This document shows, piece by piece, positions 17,024-25,863 of a stretch of DNA of 64,000 nucleotides. The notes under the pieces are model-generated. The model was not told where the DNA came from. It was given only the letters and a program-made list of their open reading frames with translations, and did no database searches. Within the stretch, counting starts at the first letter, position 1; each line of letters starts with the position of its first letter. This stretch comes from an uncultured Oscillospiraceae bacterium. Its GTDB lineage: Bacteria > Bacillota > Clostridia > Oscillospirales > Ruminococcaceae. The stretch spans positions 124,001-188,000 of the forward strand of contig CAKSEY010000002.1 in assembly GCA_934448295.1 (NCBI GenBank), in the 5' to 3' direction. A program made the position numbers and the translations under genes.

Positions 17024-17061
17024 TTCACCGTCATTGAATGACTAAACATTGTTTACGGGAG

Positions 17062-17089
17062 TCCCTCCGGCGTTGCCGGGGGGATTTTT
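17062..17089 (+). terminator. rpmF terminator
   Basis: TCCCTCCGGC (17062-17071) pairs with GCCGGGGGGA (17075-17084) and is followed by TTTTT. Confidence 0.85.
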
Positions 17090-17119
17090 GCTGATTATAA
17101 GCTTTTTTACCGTAATTCC

Positions 17120-17148
17120 TTGAAAATAAAGCGGAAATATGGTATACT
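17120..17148 (+). promoter_or_regulatory. Promoter of the der operon
   Basis: TTGAAA (17120-17125) and TATACT (17143-17148) with a 17-nt spacer; der starts about 40 nt later. No terminator was noticed from here through gpsA. Confidence 0.8.
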
Positions 17149-17188
17149 ATAGATATATGTCCAGAACTAATGTGAAACGAGGTAAAAT

Positions 17189-18505
17189 ATGCAGGTAGTA
17201 GCAATTGTGGGCAGACCGAACGTAGGTAAGTCCACGCTTTTCAATAAGCTGGTAGGTCAGCGCCTGTCGATAGTTGACGACAAGCCCGGAGTTACCCGCG
17301 ACAGGATTTACAGCCGCTGCGAGTGGCTCGGCAAGGAATTCATGCTGATAGACACCGGCGGTATCGAGCCGAAAACCGATGACATTATCCTCGCGCAGAT
17401 GCGCGAACAGGCTATGCTCGCCGTGGAGCGCGCAGACGCGATAATCTTCGTCACCGACATCACCACCGGAGTTACCGCAAACGACAGCGACGTAGCCTCC
17501 ATGCTGATAAAGAGCGGCAAGCCGGTAGTCCTGGCGGTAAACAAGGTGGATGGAGTCGGCACCCCTCCCCCGGAGATATACGAGTTCTACAACCTCGGTC
17601 TCGGCGACCCGATAGCGGTTTCCTCCGTGCACGGGCACGGCACCGGAGACCTGCTGGAAGCCGTTTTCGAGAACCTCCCGCCGGAGGAGCCGGACGAGTA
17701 CGACGCGGACGCGATAAAGGTCGCCGTTATCGGTAAGCCTAACGTGGGCAAATCCTCCCTGATCAACCAGATATCCGGCGAGGAGCGCTCCATCGTTTCC
17801 GACATCGCAGGAACCACCCGTGACGCCATCGACACCGAAATAACCCGCGGCGAGGACAAGTTCATCTTCATTGACACCGCCGGAATGCGCCGCAAGGCAA
17901 AGGTAACGGAGAACATCGAGCATTTCAGCGTGCTCCGTGCGCTGATGGCGGTAGACCGCGCGGATGTCTGCGTTATCGTGATCGACGCGACTGTGGGCTT
18001 CACCGAGCAGGACAGCAAGGTCGCAGGCTACGCCCACGACAAGGGCAAGGCGTGCGTTATCGCCGTCAACAAGTGGGACGCAGTGGAGGACAAGACCGAC
18101 CGCACCATGGAGGAATTCCGCAGGAAGCTGGAAGTGGACTTCTCGTTCATGTCCTACGCGCCGTTCGTGTTCATCTCCGCAAAGACCGGTCAGCGAATAG
18201 ACAAGCTGTTTGAGCTGATAAAGCACGTCCACGAGCAGCACTGCATGAGAATTTCCACCGGCGTGCTCAACGATATGCTGAACTACGCGACCTCCCGCGT
18301 ACAGCCGCCGTCGGACAAGGGCAAGCGCCTGAAGATATACTACATGACGCAGGCTTCCGTATGCCCGCCGAATTTCGTTATCTTCTGCAACTCCCGGGAG
18401 CTGTTCCATTACTCCTATCAGCGCTATATTGAGAACCAGCTCCGCGAGACGTTCGGGCTTGATTCCACGCCGATAAAGCTGACTATCCGCGAAAGAGGCG
18501 AATAA
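17189..18505 (+). CDS. der: Ribosome biogenesis GTPase Der (EngA)
   Basis: A double-GTPase needed for 50S assembly. The first G domain has GRPNVGKSTLFN and NKVDG; the second has GKPNVGKSSLIN, DTAGMRRK and NKWD. The C-terminal KH-like domain contains PPNFVIFCNSRELFHYSYQR. The 438 residues are full length. A CAATTG site, the predicted target of the restriction system, lies at 17202-17207 within the first codons. The next gene overlaps the stop by one base (TAATG). Confidence 0.98.
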   Translation: MQVVAIVGRPNVGKSTLFNKLVGQRLSIVDDKPGVTRDRIYSRCEWLGKEFMLIDTGGIEPKTDDIILAQMREQAMLAVERADAIIFVTDITTGVTANDSDVASMLIKSGKPVVLAVNKVDGVGTPPPEIYEFYNLGLGDPIAVSSVHGHGTGDLLEAVFENLPPEEPDEYDADAIKVAVIGKPNVGKSSLINQISGEERSIVSDIAGTTRDAIDTEITRGEDKFIFIDTAGMRRKAKVTENIEHFSVLRALMAVDRADVCVIVIDATVGFTEQDSKVAGYAHDKGKACVIAVNKWDAVEDKTDRTMEEFRRKLEVDFSFMSYAPFVFISAKTGQRIDKLFELIKHVHEQHCMRISTGVLNDMLNYATSRVQPPSDKGKRLKIYYMTQASVCPPNFVIFCNSRELFHYSYQRYIENQLRETFGLDSTPIKLTIRERGE

Positions 18506-19056
18506 TGGAGCGCATACTCTCAGATTTCCGGCGCAGCCGCAGCGGAATGCTGCTGCGGTGCGTTATAATCGCAGTGGTCATAAGCGCCGCTGCGTGGCTC
18601 CCGCTGATCTTCTCCGGCGGCTGGGCGGAATGGGCCGTATGGGCTTGGGCGATAGTCGCCTCCGCGCTGTCGCTGATGTGCCTGGTTCTGCTGATAAAGG
18701 CTTTCATTGAGATACTCTCCGCCGCGCCCCGGAAGCTCAAAGCGCAGATCCTCGCCCTGCCGGAAGAGGAACGCTCCGAGATACTGCGGGAATACCCCTC
18801 GGCAAAGACCCTGGGGGAGCGCTGGTTCATGCCCTCGCATATACTGTTCTACACGAACCGCCGCGCTCTCGTGCTCCGGTATGACGCAATAAAGCTTGTG
18901 GTGCAGAAAAAGAACGGCGACCTGCTTCTGGCGACCTCCTCCGGGGATATCACCATGCCGGTCAGGGCGGGAGAAAACGCCGGAATGATCTTCGCAGTTC
19001 TGCGCAGCCGCAACCCCGAGATAAAGGCGGGCGGCAAAGAAACCGAAAGGACATAA
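18505..19056 (+). CDS. Membrane protein of unknown function
   Basis: A 183-residue protein with two membrane helices (about residues 17-36 and 43-68), then a soluble domain with a short helical hairpin (LPEEERSEILREYPSAKTLG) and a beta-rich part (HILFYTNRRALVLRYDAIKLV) that resembles a PH-like fold. No named family is recognised. It sits between der and plsY with minimal spacing, so it is co-transcribed with envelope and ribosome genes. Confidence 0.8.
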   Translation: MERILSDFRRSRSGMLLRCVIIAVVISAAAWLPLIFSGGWAEWAVWAWAIVASALSLMCLVLLIKAFIEILSAAPRKLKAQILALPEEERSEILREYPSAKTLGERWFMPSHILFYTNRRALVLRYDAIKLVVQKKNGDLLLATSSGDITMPVRAGENAGMIFAVLRSRNPEIKAGGKETERT

Positions 19057-19063
19057 ACTCACA

Positions 19064-19726
19064 ATGATGTGGATATGCTATATCATCATGCTTGCCGTGC
19101 CCTATCTTCTGGGCGGCATAAATACCTCGATAATCGTAACGAAGCTCCGCACCGGAAAGGATATCCGGACGATGGGCAGCGGCAACGCAGGGCTCACGAA
19201 CACCCTGCGCACCCAGGGAAAGGCTGTCGCCGGGATAGTTCTGCTCGGCGATGTGGCTAAATCCGTGCTGGCAATATGGGCGGTAAGGCTCGCGTTCCTG
19301 TTTATCGGCGGCGTGGACACCACCGTGCTTGAAAACGGAATGAACTGGGTCGGCTATATGGCCGGATTCATGGCTGTGGTAGGTCATGTGTTCCCGCTGT
19401 ATTACAGCTTCCGCGGCGGCAAGGGAGTTCTCTCAGCCATCTCCGCGATATTCACCCTCGACTGGCGCACCGGCTGCGTGCTGCTCGCGGTATTCATCGT
19501 CATCGTCGCGATAACACGCTACGTTTCCCTCGGAAGCTGTATCGCTTCTTCGCTCTACGGCTTCGGGACTCTGGTTTTCGTCTACTTTATGGATAAGGAT
19601 CCGACGGGGCTTGCCTGTATGTTCATAGCGTTCTTCACGGCGGCTCTGGTCATCTATATGCACCGGGGTAATATCCACAGGCTGGTAACGCATACAGAAA
19701 AGAAGCTCGGAGAAAAGGCTAAGTAA
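19064..19726 (+). CDS. plsY: Acyl-phosphate glycerol-3-phosphate acyltransferase
   Basis: Membrane enzyme that transfers the acyl group of acyl-phosphate to glycerol-3-phosphate in phospholipid synthesis. Family segments are LLGGINTSIIVTKLRTGKDIR with MGSGNAGLTNTLR, then VVGHVFPLYYSFRGGKGVLSA. About six membrane helices are visible in 220 residues. Met2 is an alternative start. With gpsA three genes on, the operon supplies both the substrate and the first acylation step. Confidence 0.95.
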   Translation: MMWICYIIMLAVPYLLGGINTSIIVTKLRTGKDIRTMGSGNAGLTNTLRTQGKAVAGIVLLGDVAKSVLAIWAVRLAFLFIGGVDTTVLENGMNWVGYMAGFMAVVGHVFPLYYSFRGGKGVLSAISAIFTLDWRTGCVLLAVFIVIVAITRYVSLGSCIASSLYGFGTLVFVYFMDKDPTGLACMFIAFFTAALVIYMHRGNIHRLVTHTEKKLGEKAK

Positions 19727-20238
19727 TGAAAGCTCTGTTCAGCACCGAAAGGCTCACGGTAAGAAAGTTCCGTCCGGAGGACTCCGGCGACCTCGCCGGG
19801 ATACTCACCGACAAAGACGTGACATACTTCGAGCCGTATGAAACATTCACCGGCGAAGCCTGCATTCAGGAAGCGAAGAACTTCTCCGAAAGCGAGGAGT
19901 TCTACGCGGTGACGCTGGGCGAAAAGGTCATAGGCAAGATATATTTCTCGAAAAGAGAGCACGGAAGCTACGAGATAGGCTACACGTTCAACGCCGCCTA
20001 TCAGGGCTTCGGCTACGCCTTTGAAAGCGTCAGCGGCATGATGAGGTACGCGTTTGAAAGGCTTGGAGCCCGCCGCATAATCGCGGAGGTAAACGCCCGC
20101 AACACCCGTTCGCTGAAGCTGGTGGAGCGCCTCGGAATGCGTAAGGAAGCGCACTTCCGGGAATATATGCCGCGAAAAGAGAACAGCGGTATATACGACG
20201 ACCTGTGCGTTTTCGCCGTGCTGAAAAACGAAATATAA
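19726..20238 (+). CDS. GNAT family N-acetyltransferase (RimJ/RimL type)
   Basis: A 170-residue GNAT protein that begins with the usual STERLTVRKFRPEDSGDL strand, carries the acetyl-CoA region in YQGFGYAFESVSGMMRYAF, and ends with ARNTRSLKLVERLGMRKEAHFRE. This type acetylates protein N-termini or small molecules; the substrate is unknown. Its start overlaps the plsY stop (TAATG), so it is part of the der - gpsA operon. Confidence 0.88.
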   Translation: MKALFSTERLTVRKFRPEDSGDLAGILTDKDVTYFEPYETFTGEACIQEAKNFSESEEFYAVTLGEKVIGKIYFSKREHGSYEIGYTFNAAYQGFGYAFESVSGMMRYAFERLGARRIIAEVNARNTRSLKLVERLGMRKEAHFREYMPRKENSGIYDDLCVFAVLKNEI

Positions 20239-20264
20239 GGCAATAAATCTGGAGGTCTATCGCA

Positions 20265-21266
20265 ATGGCAAAAATAACGATACTGGGCTGCGGCTACGGA
20301 ACAGCCCTCGGAGTGCTGTTCAGCACCTACGGTCACGAGGTAGTGACATGGACAAAATTCGAGCAGGAAGCGGAGCTTCTCCGCACCGAGCGCGAACACA
20401 AGCGGCTTCTCCCCGGGGTGAAGCTCCCTGAGAATCTGGAAGTCACCACCGACCCCAAGTGCGTAAGCGGCGCGGATTTCGTCCTCGCTGCGATACCCTC
20501 GCCGTTCTTCCGCGAGGCTGTGCAGACCGTAAAGCCCTACATCGGGAAGAACACAGTTATGATAAACGTCAGCAAGGGGCTTGAAGCAGCGACGGGCTAC
20601 CGCCTTTCCCAGATACTCAGCGAGGAGCTGCCGGAGAATCCGGTGGGCGTGATCACCGGTCCCTGCCACGCGGAGGAGATCGCGCGGCTCGTCCCCACGA
20701 CCGAAGTATGCGCCAGCGACAACGACGGCGTCGCGGAGTACGTTCAACGCACCCTCTCAAACGAGGTGTACCGCATTTACGTCAACGACGACGTTGCCGG
20801 CTGCGAGCTGGGCGGAGTTCTCAAAAACCCGATAGCCCTCGGCTGCGGAATCGCCCGGGGCATGGGGCTTGGCGACAACACTGTCGCAGCGCTCATGACC
20901 CGCGGAATGACAGAGATAACCCGCCTTGGCGTAGGTCTCGGCGCTAACTGGAAAACCTTCACCGGCATGGCGGGTATCGGCGACCTGATAGTCACCTGCA
21001 CCTCCCTGCACTCCCGCAATTTCCGCGCGGGGAACCTCATCGGCAAGGGCGTGCCCGCCGCCGAGGCAGTAAAGCAGATAGGCACCGTCGAGGGCTACAC
21101 CAGCAGCATAATCGCCTACAAGCTGGCGCAGGAGCACGGCATAGACACCCCGATAATCGAGCAGATAGTCAAGGTATGCTACGAAAACGGCGACCCCAGA
21201 CGGAGTATTTCCGCGCTGATGACAAGAAAGAGCAAGCACGAGCGCGAAGTGTTCTGGATGGACTGA
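20265..21266 (+). CDS. gpsA: Glycerol-3-phosphate dehydrogenase [NAD(P)+]
   Basis: It reduces dihydroxyacetone phosphate to glycerol-3-phosphate, the PlsY substrate. The N-terminal Rossmann motif is GCGYGTALG (one glycine fewer than the usual GxGxxGxA, slightly atypical). Other features are VSKGLE, TGPCHAEE, the catalytic lysine in GGVLKNPIALGCGI, and GLGDNTVAALMTRGMTEI. The 333 residues are full length. An AbiF-like gene begins only 13 nt after the stop. Confidence 0.96.
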   Translation: MAKITILGCGYGTALGVLFSTYGHEVVTWTKFEQEAELLRTEREHKRLLPGVKLPENLEVTTDPKCVSGADFVLAAIPSPFFREAVQTVKPYIGKNTVMINVSKGLEAATGYRLSQILSEELPENPVGVITGPCHAEEIARLVPTTEVCASDNDGVAEYVQRTLSNEVYRIYVNDDVAGCELGGVLKNPIALGCGIARGMGLGDNTVAALMTRGMTEITRLGVGLGANWKTFTGMAGIGDLIVTCTSLHSRNFRAGNLIGKGVPAAEAVKQIGTVEGYTSSIIAYKLAQEHGIDTPIIEQIVKVCYENGDPRRSISALMTRKSKHEREVFWMD

Positions 21267-21279
21267 GAAAGAGGAACCG

Positions 21280-22155
21280 ATGAATCAGAAGATCCCGGCT
21301 ACCATAAAGGAACAGGTGCAGAAGCTCCGCGACCGCGGCTGCATAATCAGGGATGAAAAGCTCGCAGAGGAAACGCTGACCTACATCAACTACTTCCGCC
21401 TGTCGGACTATTTCGCTCCGTTCACCGTCCGCAAGGGGCTGTACGAGGAAGGCACCACGTTCGAAAATATCCTGCGCGTATATGAGTCTGACCGCAAGCT
21501 GCGCAGTATTCTCCTGGCCTCCCTTGAGGAAACCGAAATAGCCATGCGCGCGGCGGTGTCCAACTACCACGCCCTGAAATACGGCGCGCTGGGGTATCTG
21601 AATCCCTCCACGTTCGATTTCCGGCACAATCACCAGCAATTTATGAACAAGGTGAAGCACCTCATTGAAGTGAACGACGACCGGGAATTCGTGCGGCACT
21701 ACAACTCGAAATACTGCGGCGCGTTCCCGCTGTGGGTGGTCATGGAGCTGTTCAGCTTCGGCACGCTGGCGTTCTTCTACAAGGATATGCAGAGCGCCGA
21801 CAAAAAGGAGCTGGCAGAGCGCTACTACGGCTGCTCCAGCACGGAACTTGACAACTGGCTGTTCTGCCTGAACGAGCTTCGCAACTACTGCGCGCACTAT
21901 AACCGTCTTTACGGCAACACCTTCCCGGTGGAGCCGAAAACTCCCCGCAGGTGGGAGGGCGAACCGCTCAGGGCGGACGTTTTCGGCTACATAATCGTGA
22001 TGAAGCAGCTTGCCCACAACCACTCCGCATGGAACGAGCGCGTTGTAAAGCCCGTATCAAGGCTGATAAAAAAGAACTCCGACGTTCTCCGGCTTAAAGA
22101 CCTCGGCTTCCCGGAAAACGGCTGGGAAGAAGCCATAACGTATGGTAACTTCTAA
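21280..22155 (+). CDS. Abi_2 / AbiF-like HEPN abortive-infection protein
   Basis: A 291-residue protein of the Abi_2 (AbiD/AbiF) family, recognised from TYINYFRLSDYFAPF, LRSILLASLEETEIAMRAAV and the C-terminal LGFPENGWEE. The HEPN RNase motif Rx4H is RNYCAH (Arg201-His206) in a helix ending NRLYG; a second possible R/H pair is Arg90-His97. HEPN proteins of this family cleave RNA to stop growth during phage infection, and AbiF has been linked to a non-coding RNA antitoxin and to the origin of Cas13 (from memory). It sits 13 nt after gpsA with its own ribosome site, has host-like G+C, and its last codons form one arm of the hairpin at 22144-22305. Confidence 0.88.
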   Translation: MNQKIPATIKEQVQKLRDRGCIIRDEKLAEETLTYINYFRLSDYFAPFTVRKGLYEEGTTFENILRVYESDRKLRSILLASLEETEIAMRAAVSNYHALKYGALGYLNPSTFDFRHNHQQFMNKVKHLIEVNDDREFVRHYNSKYCGAFPLWVVMELFSFGTLAFFYKDMQSADKKELAERYYGCSSTELDNWLFCLNELRNYCAHYNRLYGNTFPVEPKTPRRWEGEPLRADVFGYIIVMKQLAHNHSAWNERVVKPVSRLIKKNSDVLRLKDLGFPENGWEEAITYGNF

Positions 22156-22305
22156 AAACCGGGACACGAGCAGATTTCGTACATGACTTATATCAGATGC
22201 TAGGCGTCAAACCGCAGTAATACTGTATGTATTTCAAGGTTTGACAACGAAGCAGATGATATAAGTCATAGAAATCTGCCGTGAAGGAGGTTTTTAGAGG
22301 TTACC
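22144..22305 (+). ncRNA. Candidate structured RNA linked to the AbiF-like gene
   Basis: One long hairpin is readable directly. P1 has 17 pairs with one G-U (22144-22160 with 22289-22305); P2 has 4+9 pairs around a bulged A (22165-22178 with 22271-22283); P3 has 13 perfect pairs (22183-22195 with 22257-22269); P4 is GTCAAACC/GGTTTGAC (22206-22213 with 22238-22245). P1 begins in the last three sense codons and stop of the Abi gene. A GC hairpin at 22324-22344 could end the transcript. The coupling suggests an RNA antitoxin or toxin regulator. A palindromic MITE is the main alternative, since GTAT flanks both ends. Confidence 0.55.
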
Positions 22306-22323
22306 GTATATTGAATAAAACTG

Positions 22324-22344
22324 ATGTGCCGCTTTGCGGCACAT
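22324..22344 (+). terminator. GC hairpin after the candidate RNA
   Basis: ATGTGCCGC/GCGGCACAT forms a 9-bp stem with a TTT loop. It is followed by TAATAATA rather than a T run, so termination would be weak. It could end the Abi/RNA transcript ahead of the TerB gene. Confidence 0.5.
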
Positions 22345-22365
22345 TAATAATAGGGGGTGATTTCC

Positions 22366-24303
22366 GTGTCCGATAAATTCCGTCTGATGTTCGACAGCAA
22401 GGCAAAATCCCGTGAAGAGATACAGGAGGAGCTTAAGCGCATTATGGAAATGCGCGACCAGCCGACCCCGGAAAAGCCCGTCTCACAGCCGGAGCAGCCC
22501 ACCGACATCACCCAGGCTGTGCGGGAATCCGTGCAGGACAAGATACGGGACATCATCCGGGAGGCAGTGCAGACCGCAAAGGAGGATCGCGAAAGCTCCT
22601 ACGGCGAGAAGATACCCCCCCGCGAGCCGCGCCCCAGCGTTGATTACCTCAGCAGCGCCCCGCAGATCCTGGAGCCGGACGAGCTTGCCTACGCCCCATC
22701 TATGTACGAGGAAGAGGACGAAAGCTCCGCTATCCGCATGAAAATAGAGGAAATGCGGCGGCTTGGTCAGGTGTTCTACAACGGATATATGCTCCGGCAG
22801 TGCGCCGAGGAAACGCTTGTGAAGCAGGGACTTTTCATGGCTGACGTAACTGACGACTACCCCAGAAACTGCTTCTGCGGCATAGAGCGCCCGATCTACG
22901 GCGCGCTCTCCACCGACCAGCTCCGCACCTACTTCACATGGCGCGCCCGCGCCCGCCAGGGAGTCTACAACGCGGTGGACAAGCCCTACGTCATGCTGTA
23001 CTGCTATGAGCTGCTCAACAAAATCGGCGTGCTCTCCGCGGACGACGCTTACAACCGGCTTTCCGGCGTGTGGGAGGGCTGCCGGGGGTTCTGTCCGGCG
23101 CTGGATTCCGTAATACCGCGCTGGCTCAAGGATTTCCGCGCGTTCAACGAGATAAGCGCGGAGGTTTTCTCCCCCGCCGAGGAGCTGAACCGCTCCGACG
23201 ACCCCGCAGATTCCGCGATACTGGAGCACAGATATTCCGGGCTGCTGGACGCAATGCTGGAGCGCTCCGGCTATAACCTCCGGGGAAGCATCTTCTTCAA
23301 GGGGAACGAAAAGCTGACAGAAAACGCCCTGGAGCCTGTCCTCTCCGCGCTGGACAGATATTTCGCGGGGTTCGGGGTCTCCATGTTCGAGCTGCTGTGC
23401 GGCAAGCTCCAGAAGAATTTCAACTGGCAGCCGTTCAGCGGGGCGCTTGTTGACCGCGACCGCATGGACGGATTCCACGCGCTGGCGATAAGCCCCACGG
23501 AGCGCTACTCCGTGAAGCGCCGCGAACCCTGCCTGGAAACCTTTGAGCGCGCCCCCTACCGGAATTTCATCGGCTGGATCTTAAAGAGCATAGAATCCGT
23601 GCTCCGCAAGAGGACTGGCTTCCGCTACCCGATACAGCCGAATATCTCGGCGGTGCTGAGCGATTTTGCCAACCGCGACCGGCTGCTCCGCCCGGCGGAA
23701 GCACCGGAATTCCAGCAGCTTATACCGGACACCGTGAACGCATGGTGCGACGAGCACGGGATATTCCCGCCGAAAAAGCAGAAGAAGCGCCCGGCGTACA
23801 ACTACGATGAAGCCCCGGAAAGCGCCGCCGAAAAGCCCGCTCCCGCGCCCGTGGAGATAGACGTCAGCAAGCTGGCGAAGATACGCGAGGAATCGGACGA
23901 GACCACCCGCAAGCTTATCGTTGAGGAAGCCGACACGCTCCCCGCCGAGGACATCGCCGAAAAAATGCAGGGCATCGAAGCGGACAGCTTTGAAGAGCAG
24001 ACCGAGAGCTTCGCGGAGGACTACGCTCCACCTTCTGCGGCTCCGGCGGGGAATTTCAGCGCGCTTCCGCCGGGCTGGCGGGAATTCGCAGAATCCCTCA
24101 CGGCGGAGGATATCGCGCTGCTGAAATCCCTGCTTGACGGCACTGCCGAGGCGCTCTGCCGCTCCCGGGGAATAATGCCGGAAACGTGGTACGACCGCAT
24201 AAACGGCTCCGCCATGGAGAACACCGGGGACGTGCTTATAGAAAACGGCGCTGTCATCGAGGACTACCTACCGGACGTTCAGCAGATCATCTCGCTGATG
24301 TGA
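22366..24303 (+). CDS. TerB-N/TerB-C domain protein
   Basis: A protein of about 645 residues. The start is taken as GTG 22366 because AGGGGGTGA (22352-22360) is an ideal ribosome site for it. A charged N-terminal segment is followed by a TerB-N-like region (about 90-230: YPRNCFCGIERPIYGALS, QLRTYFTWRARARQGVY, YVMLYCYELLNKIG), a long middle part, a Pro/Glu-rich linker, and a C-terminal TerB-C-like domain (LTAEDIALLKSLLDG, CRSRGIMPETWYDRIN, GAVIEDYLPDVQQII). TerB-N/C proteins occur in tellurite-resistance and suspected defence contexts. No other ter genes are near. It may be co-expressed with the AbiF-like locus, but a hairpin lies between them. Confidence 0.65.
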   Translation: MSDKFRLMFDSKAKSREEIQEELKRIMEMRDQPTPEKPVSQPEQPTDITQAVRESVQDKIRDIIREAVQTAKEDRESSYGEKIPPREPRPSVDYLSSAPQILEPDELAYAPSMYEEEDESSAIRMKIEEMRRLGQVFYNGYMLRQCAEETLVKQGLFMADVTDDYPRNCFCGIERPIYGALSTDQLRTYFTWRARARQGVYNAVDKPYVMLYCYELLNKIGVLSADDAYNRLSGVWEGCRGFCPALDSVIPRWLKDFRAFNEISAEVFSPAEELNRSDDPADSAILEHRYSGLLDAMLERSGYNLRGSIFFKGNEKLTENALEPVLSALDRYFAGFGVSMFELLCGKLQKNFNWQPFSGALVDRDRMDGFHALAISPTERYSVKRREPCLETFERAPYRNFIGWILKSIESVLRKRTGFRYPIQPNISAVLSDFANRDRLLRPAEAPEFQQLIPDTVNAWCDEHGIFPPKKQKKRPAYNYDEAPESAAEKPAPAPVEIDVSKLAKIREESDETTRKLIVEEADTLPAEDIAEKMQGIEADSFEEQTESFAEDYAPPSAAPAGNFSALPPGWREFAESLTAEDIALLKSLLDGTAEALCRSRGIMPETWYDRINGSAMENTGDVLIENGAVIEDYLPDVQQIISLM

Positions 24304-24330
24304 CGGCAGGTTTTCACCGCTATAAATACA

Positions 24331-24373
24331 ATAACCTCCGGAACCGCTTTCGTGGTTCCGGAGGTTATTTTTA
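24331..24373. terminator. Bidirectional terminator
   Basis: A 15-bp perfect stem ATAACCTCCGGAACC / GGTTCCGGAGGTTAT with an 8-nt loop, T-rich on the plus side and A-rich upstream. It lies between the convergent TerB-domain gene and guaB. Confidence 0.9.
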
Positions 24374-24390
24374 TGAAATGCGGTATGTTA

Positions 24391-25863
24391 TCAGAAACCG
24401 GTGGAGTAGTTCGGTGCTTCCTTGGTGATCTGGATATCGTGCGGGTGAGACTCTCTAAGACCTGCGCCGGTTATGCGCACGAACTCTGCGCGCTCCTGGA
24501 GATCCGGGATAGTCGGGCAGCCGCAGTAGCCCATACCGGAGCGGATACCGCCCACAAGCTGGAAGATGGTATCGGCAACGGATCCCTTGTAAGGTACACG
24601 GCCCTCAACGCCCTCCGGAACGAGCTTCTTGCTCTTATCCTGGAAGTAGCGGTCAGCGGAGCCCTTCTTCATTGCGGCAAGGCTTCCCATGCCCCTGTAT
24701 ACCTTGAAGCTTCTGCCCTGATAGATCTCAACGTCGCCGGGAGCCTCCTCGCAGCCTGCCAGCAGGGAGCCGAGCATTACGCAGTTAGCGCCTGCCGCAA
24801 GAGCCTTTACGATATCGCCGGAGAACTTGATACCGCCGTCTGCGATAACCGGAACGCCGTACTTTGCAGCCGCGCACGCGCAGTCGTAAACCGCCGTTAT
24901 CTGCGGAACGCCGATACCTGCAACGATTCGCGTGGTGCAGATGGAGCCGGGGCCGATACCTACCTTAACAGCGTCAGCGCCAGCCTTTATAAGATCCTCC
25001 GCCGCTGCACCGGTGGCAACGTTTCCTGCGATGATGACTGCGTTCGGGAACGCGTTCTTTATCTTGTCGAGGGTGGTCATGATGTTCTTGCTGTGACCGT
25101 GCGCGGAATCCAGGACAAGTACGTCAGCCTGAGCCTTGAGCAGCGCGCCGGCTCTGTCGAGCACGTCCGGCGTGATGCCGATGGCAGCGCCGCAGAGAAG
25201 TCTGCCGGCTGCGTCGCGCGCGGTGTTCGGATACTGTACGCTCTTCTCGATATCCTTGATGGTGATGAGTCCCTTGAGGAAGCCGTTCTCGTCAACCAGC
25301 GGGAGCTTTTCTATCTTGTGCTGCCTGAGTATCTCCTGCGCCTGGGAAAGCGTTGTGCCGACAGGTGCGGTAACGAGGTTCTCCTTGGTCATTACCTCGC
25401 CGATCTTCTGGTTGTAGTCAGTGATGAAGCGGAGGTCACGGTTAGTGAGGATACCCACGAGCTTACCGTTTTCGACCACCGGCACACCGGAGATCTTGTA
25501 CTTGCCCATAAGAGCGTCTGCGTCAAATACGCTGTCCTGCGGGGAAAGGAAGAACGGGTTTACGATAACGCCGTTCTCAGAGCGCTTTACCTTATCCACC
25601 TCGTCAACCTGCTGCTCAATGCTCATGTTCTTGTGGATGATACCGATACCGCCCTCTCGTGCGATCGCGATAGCCATGCGGCTTTCTGTAACCGTATCCA
25701 TCGCGGAGGTCATTATCGGAGTGTTGAGCTTGATGTTCTTGGTGAGATTGGTCTTGATATCGATCATGTTCGGGGTAACGTCGCTCTTTGCCGGGATAAG
25801 AAGAACATCGTCAAAGGTGAGCCCCTCCTTGACAAATTTCTCGTTGTAGTTGCAGTTCAGCAT
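24391..25863 (-). CDS. guaB: Inosine-5'-monophosphate dehydrogenase
   Basis: It oxidises IMP to XMP with NAD+, the committed step of GMP synthesis. The (beta/alpha)8 barrel starts KEGLTFDDVLLIPAKSDV. A CBS-domain pair lies at about residues 95-205, the catalytic cysteine is in GPGSICTTRIVAG, and the mobile flap contains YRGMGSLAAM and VPEGVEGRVPYKG. The 490 residues are the usual length. It is monocistronic, with a 158-nt leader that contains a terminator-like hairpin, suggesting attenuation. Confidence 0.98.
   Translation of the reverse strand: MLNCNYNEKFVKEGLTFDDVLLIPAKSDVTPNMIDIKTNLTKNIKLNTPIMTSAMDTVTESRMAIAIAREGGIGIIHKNMSIEQQVDEVDKVKRSENGVIVNPFFLSPQDSVFDADALMGKYKISGVPVVENGKLVGILTNRDLRFITDYNQKIGEVMTKENLVTAPVGTTLSQAQEILRQHKIEKLPLVDENGFLKGLITIKDIEKSVQYPNTARDAAGRLLCGAAIGITPDVLDRAGALLKAQADVLVLDSAHGHSKNIMTTLDKIKNAFPNAVIIAGNVATGAAAEDLIKAGADAVKVGIGPGSICTTRIVAGIGVPQITAVYDCACAAAKYGVPVIADGGIKFSGDIVKALAAGANCVMLGSLLAGCEEAPGDVEIYQGRSFKVYRGMGSLAAMKKGSADRYFQDKSKKLVPEGVEGRVPYKGSVADTIFQLVGGIRSGMGYCGCPTIPDLQERAEFVRITGAGLRESHPHDIQITKEAPNYSTGF

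Noticed and set aside
22144..22305. Calling the hairpin after the Abi gene a mobile element
   Set aside because: A GTAT on both sides fits a target duplication, but I see no second copy in the window and the hairpin is tied to the Abi stop codon; kept as an alternative only.
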